From contig JAPDPT010000004.1 in assembly GCA_034506315.1 (NCBI GenBank), positions 48,979-112,978 on the forward strand: DNA of 64,000 bases, written 5' to 3'. The translations under genes and the position numbers were made by a program. Below the pieces are notes generated by a model that saw only the letters and a program-made list of their open reading frames with translations, did not search any database and was not told the DNA's origin. This DNA comes from a candidate division KSB1 bacterium. GTDB taxonomy: Bacteria; Zhuqueibacterota; Zhuqueibacteria; Oleimicrobiales; Geothermoviventaceae. This document shows positions 1-9,217 of this stretch, in pieces. Position 1 is the first letter of the stretch. The number at the start of each line of letters is the position of its first letter.

Positions 1-209
1 CAGCCTCGCCGCCCGTGGACGCTGGTCACAAACTCTTGGCTCACTCCCATCTGAGGCTGATAGGAGGCAGCCACGCCGATCACGTGACACGTTTCACACG
101 TCCCTTCGCCAGGATCAAGGGCTTCCGTTGGTGAACGCTTCGTACAGCTCGCGAGGCCCACAAGACCCAAAATCGCCGCGACGAGGAGAAGACCTCGAAA
201 CCTACCCAT
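1..209 (-). CDS. Lipoprotein multiheme cytochrome c, N-terminal part (runs off window)
   Basis: The frame is open from an ATG at 209 to the window edge, giving the first 69 codons of a longer protein. The ATG is preceded by a strong AGGAGG Shine-Dalgarno. Residues 1-21 are a signal peptide ending in the lipobox L-A-S-C, with C22 the predicted lipidated cysteine. A heme-binding C-E-T-C-H follows at residues 38-42. Near the edge the protein reads S-V-H-G, a pattern that commonly precedes further CxxCH sites in multiheme cytochromes. It is therefore probably an exported, membrane-anchored electron carrier. It lies downstream of sdhB on the same strand, 238 bases away, so it may share electrons or transcription with that complex. 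The number of hemes cannot be known because the C-terminus is missing. Confidence 0.8.
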   Translation of the reverse strand, partial: MGRFRGLLLVAAILGLVGLASCTKRSPTEALDPGEGTCETCHVIGVAASYQPQMGVSQEFVTSVHGRRG

Positions 210-376
210 TCCTTCCTCCTGCTGAAGACGACGAGGCACCGCCTTTCGACAGGCATATGGGCACTGGCCTCTCGCCCCCCTGCGCGCCGCAAGGTAATAG
301 CGCCTCGACAAGAAGTCAAGGAAGAAGTTCCGCGCCCGATCCCCCAGGAGTCGCCTGGTCTTCGTCGACAAGACGG

Positions 377-434
377 GCAAGCTCTCTTGCAGATGAGTGA
401 CGCGCGTTAGGCCCCGCATCTGAAGGGAGCTTGC
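377..434 (-). repeat. Imperfect inverted repeat between sdhB and the cytochrome gene
   Basis: Arms at 377-395 and 417-434 pair over about 18 positions with one wobble and one bulged base, enclosing a 21-base loop. It follows sdhB on the minus strand. There is no good T-run after it, so it is not a convincing intrinsic terminator; it could be an intercistronic RNA stem. The rest of 210-447 holds no gene I can support. Confidence 0.5.
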
Positions 435-447
435 GCTAGCGGCGCCC

Positions 448-1326
448 TCAAGACGACGCGCTTCCTTCGGACTCCACCGTGGGCGGCGGTGGCTCAGGAA
501 TGCCGGGGCGCCGGGAAACACCCGTGCGCTCCCCCGCCAGGGGCGCCGGTCGGTGGGGTTTCTTGAGCCTCCAGCGTCGGAGGAGGGCCAGTCGCTTGAG
601 CAATTGAATGCCGAGGGCGGGATCCACCCCTTTCGGACAAGCCTCGGAGCAAGCCCCTGCCAGATGACAACGCCACGGTCCCTCCGTGCCGGCGGCCACC
701 TTCAGCCTCTCGTCCATTCCCGCATCACGCGTGTCCTTGCAGTAGCGATAGGCCTGAGCCAAAGCCTGCGGCCCGAGGTACTGAGGATCTGTGGCCACGG
801 TAGGACAGGCGGTCAGGCACAACCCACACTTGATGCAGTAGGTGAACTGGAGGAATTCCTCCAGCTCCTCAGGCTTCTGGAGGAATTCGCCCGTCGGCTG
901 CTCCAGCTCGCGTGGGTCGCGGATCACGTACGGGCGAACGGTACGATGCTTCTCAAAGAGGGGCCCAAGATCCGGGACCAGGTCCTTCACCACGGGATAG
1001 TTCGGCATCGGCCGCACGTCCACGGTGTCGGAACCGAGCTCCAGGATCTGGGTTTGGCAGGCCAGGCGAGGAAAGCCATTGATGAACATCCCGCAGGATC
1101 CACACACACCCATCCGGCAGCTGAAGCGATAGGCCAGCGTGGAATCCAGATTATCCCGGACGTAATGTAAACCATCGAGCACTGTCATGCCCCGATAGAC
1201 GGGGACCTGGAATTCCTGTACGTAGGCTTTCCCCTCTTCAGGCCGGAAGCGCTGCACCCGGAACCGAACGACTTTCACCACTTCTTCGCCGAAGCTCTGA
1301 GCCGTTTGCTCCCTCTCGCGATCCAT
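448..1326 (-). CDS. sdhB: Succinate dehydrogenase/fumarate reductase iron-sulfur subunit
   Basis: This 292-residue protein passes electrons between the FAD subunit and the membrane anchors of complex II. The ligands of all three clusters are present. The [2Fe-2S] ligands are C70, C75, C78 and C90 in a plant-ferredoxin-like domain. The [4Fe-4S] ligands are C164, C167, C170 and C230. The [3Fe-4S] ligands are C174, C220 and C226. The protein is longer than the usual 230-250 residues because of a Pro- and Arg-rich C-terminal tail of about 50 residues. It is the last gene of a four-gene unit A-C-D-B, starting 13 bases after the smaller anchor gene. The sequence does not show whether the enzyme works as a dehydrogenase or a fumarate reductase. 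Confidence 0.93.
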   Translation of the reverse strand: MDREREQTAQSFGEEVVKVVRFRVQRFRPEEGKAYVQEFQVPVYRGMTVLDGLHYVRDNLDSTLAYRFSCRMGVCGSCGMFINGFPRLACQTQILELGSDTVDVRPMPNYPVVKDLVPDLGPLFEKHRTVRPYVIRDPRELEQPTGEFLQKPEELEEFLQFTYCIKCGLCLTACPTVATDPQYLGPQALAQAYRYCKDTRDAGMDERLKVAAGTEGPWRCHLAGACSEACPKGVDPALGIQLLKRLALLRRWRLKKPHRPAPLAGERTGVSRRPGIPEPPPPTVESEGSASS

Positions 1327-1339
1327 CGGCTTTTCCCTC

Positions 1340-1702
1340 CTACCGCACGTAGGCCACGATCGCCGCCACGGTTCCCAGAACGAAGAGAGAAATCCCGAGG
1401 GCCAGCACTAACCATTGGATCACGCGCGCTGCCACACGGCCCGGGTTCAGCTCGAGCAGGATGTTGCGCAAGCCGTATAGACCGTGGTACAGGGCCGTCC
1501 CCAACAGAAGCACGTAGGCTACCGTGAAGAGAAGCTTCTTACTTCGTACGACCACCGAAGTCCAGCTGAGGGGATCCGGATAGCCGGTGCCCATCGCAGC
1601 CAGGATGTCCTCCAGATGCATGATGCCCATATGGACGGCCAGCAGCACAAGGATCACTATTCCCGCCGCCAGGTGCAGTGTCCACAACGTCGCCTCGCGC
1701 AT
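1340..1702 (-). CDS. sdhD: Complex II membrane anchor subunit (SdhD/FrdD-like)
   Basis: This small hydrophobic protein of 120 residues has three predicted membrane helices, at about residues 6-26, 52-77 and 90-118, as expected of an SdhD- or FrdD-type anchor. I chose the ATG at 1702, which has GGGAGGA seven bases upstream and begins M-R-E-A-T-L. A longer frame reaching 1756 would overlap the preceding gene by 38 bases and lacks a better ribosome site. Histidines at the membrane boundary of helix 1 (V-H-M-G-I-M-H) and in helix 2 (A-L-Y-H-G) could serve as heme b or quinone-site residues. The assignment rests on size, helices and position between the larger anchor and sdhB; sequence identity in this family is low. 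Confidence 0.75.
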   Translation of the reverse strand: MREATLWTLHLAAGIVILVLLAVHMGIMHLEDILAAMGTGYPDPLSWTSVVVRSKKLLFTVAYVLLLGTALYHGLYGLRNILLELNPGRVAARVIQWLVLALGISLFVLGTVAAIVAYVR

Positions 1703-1718
1703 GCCTATTCCTCCCTGG

Positions 1719-2153
1719 CTAATGGCCCAGAACGAAAAAGTCCCAGCCGCCGGCAACGATGAGCGCCGCCGAAAGGATCATCAGGGCAAGGAACAGTGGG
1801 CGTTGTCGCCGGTGTGCCACGGGGTAGGGGTAAACGGGGCGCCCTGGGCGTCCGAGCGTGAAGCCCAGTTCGCCCAGGATCAGCCGTACCCCGTTGAGGG
1901 CGTGGTAGGCAAATGCGACGTAGACGAGAAACTCCCCAAACCGGAAGACCGGCTTGTTCAAGAACCCCATCACCGACTCCCACGCCCCTTGCCCAAGGGC
2001 CCGGGAGGAGGTGACGAAGACGTGGAGAAGAAAATAGGCCAGAATCCCCAGGCCGGTGATCCGGTGGAGGAGATAGGCATACCGCTCCACCCCGAAACGT
2101 CCGGCGTAGGCCCACCCGAGGATGCCCAGGCGGCCTGTCCTTGCACGGTTCAT
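1719..2153 (-). CDS. sdhC: Complex II cytochrome b membrane anchor (SdhC-like)
   Basis: This 144-residue protein has three predicted membrane helices. It contains H-R-I-T-G before the first helix, a histidine in the first helix (F-L-L-H-V), and a later F-A-Y-H-A-L-N-G segment. These are typical of the heme b-binding anchor of succinate dehydrogenases and fumarate reductases. I start it at the ATG at 2153, which follows GGAGGAGC and lies just after the sdhA stop. The open frame extends to 2195, but that would overlap sdhA by 17 bases. With the next gene it forms a two-polypeptide anchor, which is unlike the single, larger FrdC of Wolinella-type enzymes. Confidence 0.83.
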   Translation of the reverse strand: MNRARTGRLGILGWAYAGRFGVERYAYLLHRITGLGILAYFLLHVFVTSSRALGQGAWESVMGFLNKPVFRFGEFLVYVAFAYHALNGVRLILGELGFTLGRPGRPVYPYPVAHRRQRPLFLALMILSAALIVAGGWDFFVLGH

Positions 2154-2178
2154 CGCAGCTCCTCCGCTCTCGCCGGTC

Positions 2179-3897
2179 TCAGTACTTCCGCTCAACTGGC
2201 TTCCAGGTGTTGATCACCACTGGCTTGTACTCCAGGCGGGGGCCTTCTGGCGTGCGGAAGGCAAGGGTGTGCTTGAGCCATTTCTCGTCGTCGCGCTTTG
2301 GGAAGTCGCGGCGGGCGTGGGCCCCTCGCGATTCCTCCCTTGCCAGGGCCCCGGCCAAGAGCACCTCGGCCACGTCGATCAGGTTTTCGGTCTCCAGAGC
2401 GTGGATGAGGTTGGTATTGTAAGCAGACCCCTTATCCTGGATCGAGATGCTGCGGAAGCGCTCGCGGATCTGGCGCACGCGCTCCAGCCCCGCGCGCATT
2501 TCCTCGCCCGTGCGGAAGACGCCCGCTGCCCTCACCATCGTATCGCGCAGTTCCTGACGGAGCCGGTACGGGTTCTCCGGGCCTTCGCGCTTGAGGAGAT
2601 CGCTGAAGATACGCTCCTGCTCTCGCCTCACCTGGTCCTCCGGCGCCCTGGGGATTTCGGTCATCTGCATGGCGTACTCGGCAGCCTTCCTCCCCGTAAT
2701 GGCACCCCAAACCAGACACTCAGCCGTCGAATTCGTACCGAGGCGATTGGCACCGTGCAAACTGACAGCCGCGACCTCTCCCGCCGCCCAGATGCCTTCC
2801 ACGCGCGTCTTACCGTCGATATCCGTCTCCACGCCGCCCATTGAGTAGTGGGCCACCGGACGGACCGGGATGGGCTCGTCAATGGGGTCAAGGCCCAGGA
2901 ACTTCAGGGTCACCTCGCGGATGAGGGGCAGTCTCTCGAGGATCTTTTGCCGGCCCAGATGCCGCAGATCGAGGTGGAGGTAATCGAGTCCTCGCGGCCC
3001 CTTGAAGCCGCGACCCTGCTCGATCTCGGTCATCATAGCCCGCGAGATGACGTCGCGGGGGGCAAGCTCCATCCGCTCCGGCGCGTAATGGGCCATGAAG
3101 CGCTCCCCCCGGTTATTGAGCAGGTAGCCGCCCTCTCCGCGGCAGGCCTCGGTCATCAGGATCCCGCTCGGGATCAGACCCGTGGGATGGAACTGCAGGA
3201 ACTCAACGTCCTCAAGCGGGATCCCAGCTCGATAGGCCAGAGCCAACCCGTCGCCGGTCACTGTCTGAGAGTAGGTCGTGAAGCCGAAGAGAGTCCCCGC
3301 CCCTCCGGTGGCAATGATCAGGGCTTTCCCTTCCATCACGTAGAACTTGCCCGTAGCCATCTCAATGAGGGTAAGCCCCCGGAAACGGTTGTCCTCCACG
3401 AGGATCGAAGTCGCGAACCACTCGCTGTAACCCTTCCAGTTGTCGTACTTGAGGAGCGTATCGTAGAGGGTCTGCATCTCAAAGAAGCCGGTCTTGTCCT
3501 CGGCGAAGGTGGCTCGCGGGAAGCTATGTCCCCCGAACGGCCGCTGAGCGATTCGGCCGTCCGGCTCCCGCGACCACGGGATACCCCAGTGATCGAGGAG
3601 GAAAATCTCCTCTGGCATGCTGCGCACGAAGCGGTGCACGACATCCTGGTCGGCAAGAAAGTCGCTGCCTTTGACCGTGTCCCAGGCGTGAAGTTCGAAG
3701 CTGTCGCCCTCCTCCGGGCGTAGGACTGCGGCCGTCCCCCCCTCGGCGCACACCGAGTGGGCCCGCATGAGCTGGACTTTGGAAACCAGAGCGACGTTCA
3801 CTTTCCCGCCGCTCACCCGGCAGGCCTCGACGGCTGCCCGCAATCCTGCCAGCCCCGATCCCAGAATGATCAAATCGTGTCGGATAACGTCGGCCAT
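2179..3897 (-). CDS. sdhA: Succinate dehydrogenase/fumarate reductase flavoprotein subunit
   Basis: This is the catalytic FAD subunit that interconverts succinate and fumarate at the cytoplasmic face of the membrane. The 572-residue length is normal. An N-terminal FAD-binding G-S-G-L-A-G lies at residues 13-18. The A-H-S-V-C-A-E-G-G segment carries H47, the expected site of covalent FAD attachment. The M-T-E-A-C-R-G-E-G-G segment contains the catalytic-arginine region, and H-G-A-N-R-L-G-T-N-S lies near the second half of the FAD site. It is first in the A-C-D-B unit. The 258 bases upstream, to the fumarase beta gene, contain no gene and may hold its promoter, but I could not identify one with confidence. 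Confidence 0.95.
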   Translation of the reverse strand: MADVIRHDLIILGSGLAGLRAAVEACRVSGGKVNVALVSKVQLMRAHSVCAEGGTAAVLRPEEGDSFELHAWDTVKGSDFLADQDVVHRFVRSMPEEIFLLDHWGIPWSREPDGRIAQRPFGGHSFPRATFAEDKTGFFEMQTLYDTLLKYDNWKGYSEWFATSILVEDNRFRGLTLIEMATGKFYVMEGKALIIATGGAGTLFGFTTYSQTVTGDGLALAYRAGIPLEDVEFLQFHPTGLIPSGILMTEACRGEGGYLLNNRGERFMAHYAPERMELAPRDVISRAMMTEIEQGRGFKGPRGLDYLHLDLRHLGRQKILERLPLIREVTLKFLGLDPIDEPIPVRPVAHYSMGGVETDIDGKTRVEGIWAAGEVAAVSLHGANRLGTNSTAECLVWGAITGRKAAEYAMQMTEIPRAPEDQVRREQERIFSDLLKREGPENPYRLRQELRDTMVRAAGVFRTGEEMRAGLERVRQIRERFRSISIQDKGSAYNTNLIHALETENLIDVAEVLLAGALAREESRGAHARRDFPKRDDEKWLKHTLAFRTPEGPRLEYKPVVINTWKPVERKY

Positions 3898-4155
3898 GGA
3901 CTCCTCCCGCTCCCTGCCAGCCAGATCACCTCCACGGACTCACAGCCCTCCGCTCCCCCAGTCCGCGCTCCTCGATGCGGTTTTCTCCCTCTCGCCGCAG
4001 CCTCGGTCCCCGCAACAGGCATACCAACAAACAGCGCCCCAATTTCCTGAGGAAGGCAGAGAAGAGGGCCTTTCGTCGCCTGACGACGGGCGAACCGGTC
4101 GTCCCTCTCCCACTTCTGAGAAAGCCGCGTGTGAGGTTATCACTCCTGCAAATGT

Positions 4156-4716
4156 CTACGCAAGCTGGTAGCGACGTCGGCCTTCCTGGTAGAGATTCCC
4201 CCCGTGGCAATCCTGGGCCACCGTCAGGGGAAGATCCCGGACCACAAGCCTACGGATCGCCTCCGGTCCCAGGTCCTCGTAGGCCACCAGCTCCGAGGAG
4301 ACCACGCACTGGGCGATGAGCGCACCGGCCCCACCGATCGCGGCGAAATAGACGGCCTTGTACCGCTCCAGAGCCTCCTGCACCGCCCGATCCATTTCCC
4401 CTTTTCCGATGATCCCCTTCTGCCCCGCGGCGAGGAGGCGAGGTGCGTAGGGGTTCATTCGGCCGCTGGTCGTGGGCCCCGCCGCACCGATCACCTTGCC
4501 CGGTCGGGCAGGTGTCGGCCCGACGTAGTAGATGACCTGACCACGAAGGTCAAAGGGGAGCTCCTCGCCTTTGTCCAGCAGCTCTACAAGGCGCTTGTGG
4601 GCAGCATCGCGGGCCGTGTAGATCACGCCGCTCAGCAAGACATTATCTCCAGCCGAAAGGCCCTCGACCACTTCGTCTGTCAGCGGGGTGCTGATGTGCT
4701 TGAATTCGGACGCCAT
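4156..4716 (-). CDS. Class I fumarate hydratase, beta (C-terminal-type) subunit
   Basis: This 186-residue protein corresponds to the C-terminal half of iron-sulfur fumarases and tartrate dehydratases. It carries the conserved G-R-M-N-P-Y-A and I-G-K-G-E-M-D segments. With the alpha subunit encoded just upstream it would hydrate fumarate to malate. I chose the ATG at 4716, which follows GGAGG with normal spacing and gives the usual family length. A TTG at 4764 would add 16 residues that look unrelated. The gap to the alpha gene is about 50 bases, so the two are surely co-transcribed. The L-tartrate dehydratase function of the same family is an alternative, but the neighbouring sdh and mdh genes favour fumarase. 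Confidence 0.88.
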   Translation of the reverse strand: MASEFKHISTPLTDEVVEGLSAGDNVLLSGVIYTARDAAHKRLVELLDKGEELPFDLRGQVIYYVGPTPARPGKVIGAAGPTTSGRMNPYAPRLLAAGQKGIIGKGEMDRAVQEALERYKAVYFAAIGGAGALIAQCVVSSELVAYEDLGPEAIRRLVVRDLPLTVAQDCHGGNLYQEGRRRYQLA

Positions 4717-4767
4717 GGCTGGACCTCCGCACCTTCCGAACCGTCCTTCGCTCCGATTCGCCAATGC

Positions 4768-5610
4768 TCAGATCACCGCCGATTTGTGGCGCGCGGCATG
4801 GCACTGGATATTCACCGCCACAGGCAGGGAGGCAATATGGCACGGATAGGCCTCGACGTGCACGTCCAGAGCGGTCACGCGGCCGCCAAGACCCTGAGGA
4901 CCGATGCCCAGTTTGTTGACCTCCTGGAGCAATTCCACCTCGAGCTGCGCGTAGAACGGATCGGGATTTCGCACCCCCAGGTCCCTCAGTAACGCCTTCT
5001 TCGCCAGCCAGGCACACTTCTCGAACGTCCCTCCAATCCCTACCCCCACAATGATCGGCGGACACGGGTCACCCCCCGATCGGCTCACCCGATCCAGTAC
5101 GAAGCGCTTAACGCCCTCGAGCCCGTCGGCGGGCTTGAGCATCCGTACCTCGCTCATGTTCTCGCTTCCTCCCCCCTTCGGTGCTACAGTGATGCGGATC
5201 TGATCCCCGGGGACCACCTCCGTCCAGATGACCGCGGGGGTGTTGTCGCCCGTGTTGACTCGTCGCAGGGGATCCTTGACGATGGACTTTCGCAGGTAGC
5301 CTTCGGCGTAGCCGCGGCGCACCCCCTCGTGGATCGCCTCCGTGAGGCTTCCGCCTACCACGTGGACATCCTGCCCTAACTCCACAAAGACGACGGCAAA
5401 GCCGGTGTCCTGGCAATAGGGGTACTCGCCCTTGGCGGCGATCTCTGCGTTTTCGATGAGCCGCTCCAGAATCGCTTTGCCTACGGGGGATTCTTCTTGC
5501 TCCAACGCCCGCCGGAAGCCTTCCACCACGTCCTCGCCCAGGTAGTAATTGGCCTCAATGCATAGTCGGGCTACCTCGGCCGTGATCTTCTCGGCTGGAA
5601 CCTCGCGCAT
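4768..5610 (-). CDS. Class I fumarate hydratase, alpha (N-terminal-type) subunit
   Basis: This 280-residue protein matches the N-terminal domain of oxygen-sensitive [4Fe-4S] fumarases. It includes the P-Y-C-Q-D-T-G segment with C66 as a likely cluster ligand, G-G-G-S-E-N-M-S, and G-V-G-I-G-G-T-F-E-K-C-A with a second candidate ligand cysteine. A further cysteine sits in D-P-C-P-P-I-I. It pairs with the downstream beta subunit. The two-subunit form is common in archaea, thermophiles and anaerobes, in contrast to the fused enzyme of enteric bacteria. It sits between mdh and sdh, so the cluster covers malate to succinate in either direction. Confidence 0.92.
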   Translation of the reverse strand: MREVPAEKITAEVARLCIEANYYLGEDVVEGFRRALEQEESPVGKAILERLIENAEIAAKGEYPYCQDTGFAVVFVELGQDVHVVGGSLTEAIHEGVRRGYAEGYLRKSIVKDPLRRVNTGDNTPAVIWTEVVPGDQIRITVAPKGGGSENMSEVRMLKPADGLEGVKRFVLDRVSRSGGDPCPPIIVGVGIGGTFEKCAWLAKKALLRDLGVRNPDPFYAQLEVELLQEVNKLGIGPQGLGGRVTALDVHVEAYPCHIASLPVAVNIQCHAARHKSAVI

Positions 5611-5678
5611 GGCTCCGTCCTCGTTGCTTGGCGATCCAACCTCTCGTCACCCATGACTCCAGAACCCGGGATTCAAAG

Positions 5679-5718
5679 AAAAGGCCACCTTCCCCCTGAT
5701 CGGAGGCAGGTGGCCTTT
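5679..5718 (-). terminator. Intrinsic terminator downstream of mdh
   Basis: Arms at 5679-5690 and 5708-5718 form an 11-bp stem (AAAGGCCACCT and its complement) followed on the minus strand by TTTTCTTT. It lies 20 bases after the mdh stop and ahead of the fumarase genes, so mdh and fum-sdh are probably separate transcripts. Confidence 0.85.
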
Positions 5719-5738
5719 CACCCTTTCACGTTCCCGTC

Positions 5739-6803
<1,065 letters not shown>

Positions 6804-6808
6804 TCCGT

Positions 6809-7060
6809 TCAGTTGAGTACGTTCACCACTTTCTTATTGCGGCCCTTCGTCTGAAACTTTACGTAGCCATCGACGAGGGCGAACAGGGTGTCGTCGCCGC
6901 CAATCCCCACGTTGCGCCCCGGATGGATTTTGGTGCCCCTTTGGCGGACCAGGATGCTTCCGGCGCGCACAAACTGCCCATCGTACCGCTTCACGCCCAG
7001 CATCTTGGGATTGCTGTCGCGGCCGTTCCGTGAGCTTCCTACCCCTTTTTTATGTGCCAT
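6809..7060 (-). CDS. rpmA: 50S ribosomal protein L27
   Basis: This basic 83-residue protein starts [15 protein letters not shown], the highly conserved L27 N-terminus that reaches the peptidyl-transferase centre. Later it has R-Q-R-G-T-K and H-P-G-x-N-V-G. Unlike the Firmicutes form there is no cleavable N-terminal extension. It follows rplU by 19 bases, the usual gene order, and the two share the promoter at 7446-7474. Confidence 0.97.
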   Translation of the reverse strand: MAHKKGVGSSRNGRDSNPKMLGVKRYDGQFVRAGSILVRQRGTKIHPGRNVGIGGDDTLFALVDGYVKFQTKGRNKKVVNVLN

Positions 7061-7079
7061 CGGACAGACCTCCGCTCTC

Positions 7080-7391
7080 TCACGCTACAATCTCGTTAAT
7101 CCGGATTACCGAGTATGGCTGTCGGTGACCACGCTTCACCTTATAGCCTTTCCGCCGCTTCTTCTTGAAGATCACGATCTTCGGCGCCCTACCGTGGGAC
7201 ACTACCGTTGCCTTGACCTTCGCGCCCTCTACGGCAGGTGCACCCAGTCGCAGACCTTGCTCATCCCTCAGAAGAAGAACGCGATCGAACTCCGCTTCAC
7301 TCCCAGGCTCGAGGGGCAGCCGGGGGGTGACATATTCTTTCCCTTTCTCGACCCGCAACTGCTTACCGGCAATGTCGACAATCGCATACAT
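7080..7391 (-). CDS. rplU: 50S ribosomal protein L21
   Basis: This 103-residue protein begins [11 protein letters not shown] and contains K-V-K-R-G-H-R-Q, both characteristic of L21, a 23S rRNA-binding protein. It is the first gene of the rplU-rpmA pair. Its leader is about 50 bases, starting from a near-consensus sigma-70 promoter. Confidence 0.97.
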   Translation of the reverse strand: MYAIVDIAGKQLRVEKGKEYVTPRLPLEPGSEAEFDRVLLLRDEQGLRLGAPAVEGAKVKATVVSHGRAPKIVIFKKKRRKGYKVKRGHRQPYSVIRINEIVA

Positions 7392-7445
7392 TCAGAACGT
7401 TCCTCCGGGCGTATTCTGGACTCTCCACCTCAAGTTTGGCGGGCA

Positions 7446-7474
7446 AATTTAGGGAATCTTCCTCGCAATGTCAA
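7446..7474 (-). promoter_or_regulatory. Sigma-70-type promoter of rplU-rpmA
   Basis: On the minus strand TTGACA (7469-7474) is followed after exactly 17 bases by TAAATT (7446-7451). The -35 is a perfect match. The element lies 55 bases upstream of the rplU ATG. Confidence 0.85.
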
Positions 7475-7678
7475 GGCCCAATCGCCGTGAGTAGACGGTT
7501 TTTCCGGGAGTTGGCCGCGGCAGAGGGATTCGCCTCGGCAGTCCGTCTCCCTACTGACCCGCCACATCCCTTCTGTGATCCGGATGCCTCATTTCGGCGG
7601 AACACGAGGGGCCCACCCTCCCTTGCGCAACTCCCCGGACACAGGCGACAGCCCCTTTGCAGCCGAGGGCCGTTTCCC

Positions 7679-9217
7679 TTAACCTATCCCCGGGAGGAGG
7701 ACGCGGAATCGCGTCCCCTTGCCGGGGGCGCTGTCCGCGCAGATCCAGCCGTCATGGTCTCTCACGATTTTGAATACGATGGCGAGGCCGAGCCCCGTTC
7801 CCCCTTTCCCGTCCTTGCTGGTAAAGAAGGGCTCAAAGATGTGTTCACGTACCTCCTCACTCATTCCGATCCCCGTATCCTCAACCAAGATCTCGGCGTA
7901 GCGTTTCCGCTCCGGCAGGAGGAGTCCAGCTGGCCCAAGCTCGTCGCGTTGCACGCCAGCGGCCCGAACCCTAAGGGTCCCGCCCTCAGGCATTGCATCC
8001 CGGGCATTGATACAGAGATTCAGGAGGCACTGTTCGATCTCGGCGGGATTCCCTTCGATAGGAGGAAGATCCGGGGCCACGTAGGACTCCACGCGGATAT
8101 TTTTGGGGAAGGTTCTGCGCGCAAGTTCCACAATCTCCCGAACGGCATCGCCCAGAACCATGGCTTGACGCTTGCCGCTGTCCCCCTTGGCCAGGGCGAG
8201 GAGCCTGCGGGTCAGCTCGGAGGCCTTCCGCCCGGCGGTCTCGATGGCCTCGAGGGCCCCCCGCAAATCCGCCGAAAGATCTGCCGAGGAGCGTAAGAGA
8301 CACACGTTCCCCAGAACTGTGGTCAGAAGGTTATTGAAGTCATGGGCGATACCGCTGGCCAGAGTCCCTATGGCCTCCATCCTCTGCGCCTGGGCCAATT
8401 GGGCTTCCACAAACCGCTTCTCCTCCTCCGCGCGCCGTTTCTCCGTCAGATCTACAATGACGCCGTGGATCCAGATTCGGCCTCCGTACTCTAACCGCGA
8501 GCCGTGTACCTCCACATCGATTAGGCTCCCGTCTTTCCTCACCGCCTTGAAGCTGTAGCGAGAAGAGAGCTTTTCGCCCGAGATTCGCTTTTCCAGCTCC
8601 ATCTTGACGGCCGGGTGCCACTCAGGGGCAGTGAGGTCAAGAGGCCCAAGGCGATTCTCGATCTCTTCCTTGGAGTAGCCGAAGATCCGGCAGAACTCTT
8701 GATTGACGTATCGGAACCTGCCGTCCTCGATCAGATAGACCCCGACCAGGGAATTGTCGAGGAGAGCTCGATAACGTGCCTCACTGGCCCGAATCTCTTC
8801 TGTGGCCTTCCTGTTCTCCTCGAATAGACGCAACTTCTCTTGGCGATCCATGAAAAGCCCGACCGCGAGGATTGCGAATCCGATCAGATGCACATACCGA
8901 TCGAGATCCTGGAGGAAGGGGGGCAACCTGCGAAATTCGTCCGTGACGTTTGCGACAGCGCCGACGACCATTATCGCCAGGCCCAGCGGAATGGCCAACG
9001 GGCGGGAATCGGGCATGGCCTGAAGCCAGGCGACCAAACCGGCTGCCAGAAAGAGGAGCACACATAGCTCGAAGACCACATCTGACCAGCGTATCCGTTC
9101 GGATTCGATGGATGGGTAAGAAAGGCCCCACCAGAGCGCAACAATAAGCCCGAGAATTCCGACTCCACCAAGGAAGAGAAGCTTCCCCCGCTCCCAAGGA
9201 CGAATTGAGGTCTCCAC
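7679..9217 (-). CDS. Membrane-bound PAS-domain sensor histidine kinase
   Basis: This 512-residue kinase has four predicted membrane helices (about 12-31, 46-66, 74-90, 108-123) with very short loops and so no large periplasmic sensor. A short coiled coil follows, then a PAS domain (about 145-265). The HisKA region has H292 in S-G-I-A-H-D-F-N-N-L-L. The ATPase domain shows N-A-R-D-A-M-P-E-G-G, D-T-G-I-G-M and G-G-T-G-L-G-L-A. The H-D-F-N-N type of H-box is typical of NtrB-like and hybrid kinases. The frame stays open to 10006, but that part is not protein-like. I start it at GTG 9217, preceded by GGGAGG. No response regulator is adjacent, so its partner and signal are unknown. Confidence 0.88.
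   Translation of the reverse strand: METSIRPWERGKLLFLGGVGILGLIVALWWGLSYPSIESERIRWSDVVFELCVLLFLAAGLVAWLQAMPDSRPLAIPLGLAIMVVGAVANVTDEFRRLPPFLQDLDRYVHLIGFAILAVGLFMDRQEKLRLFEENRKATEEIRASEARYRALLDNSLVGVYLIEDGRFRYVNQEFCRIFGYSKEEIENRLGPLDLTAPEWHPAVKMELEKRISGEKLSSRYSFKAVRKDGSLIDVEVHGSRLEYGGRIWIHGVIVDLTEKRRAEEEKRFVEAQLAQAQRMEAIGTLASGIAHDFNNLLTTVLGNVCLLRSSADLSADLRGALEAIETAGRKASELTRRLLALAKGDSGKRQAMVLGDAVREIVELARRTFPKNIRVESYVAPDLPPIEGNPAEIEQCLLNLCINARDAMPEGGTLRVRAAGVQRDELGPAGLLLPERKRYAEILVEDTGIGMSEEVREHIFEPFFTSKDGKGGTGLGLAIVFKIVRDHDGWICADSAPGKGTRFRVLLPGIG

Noticed and set aside
553..1170. Long plus-strand open frame opposite sdhB
   Set aside because: It mirrors the codon bias of sdhB on the other strand; the product has no motif and no ribosome site.
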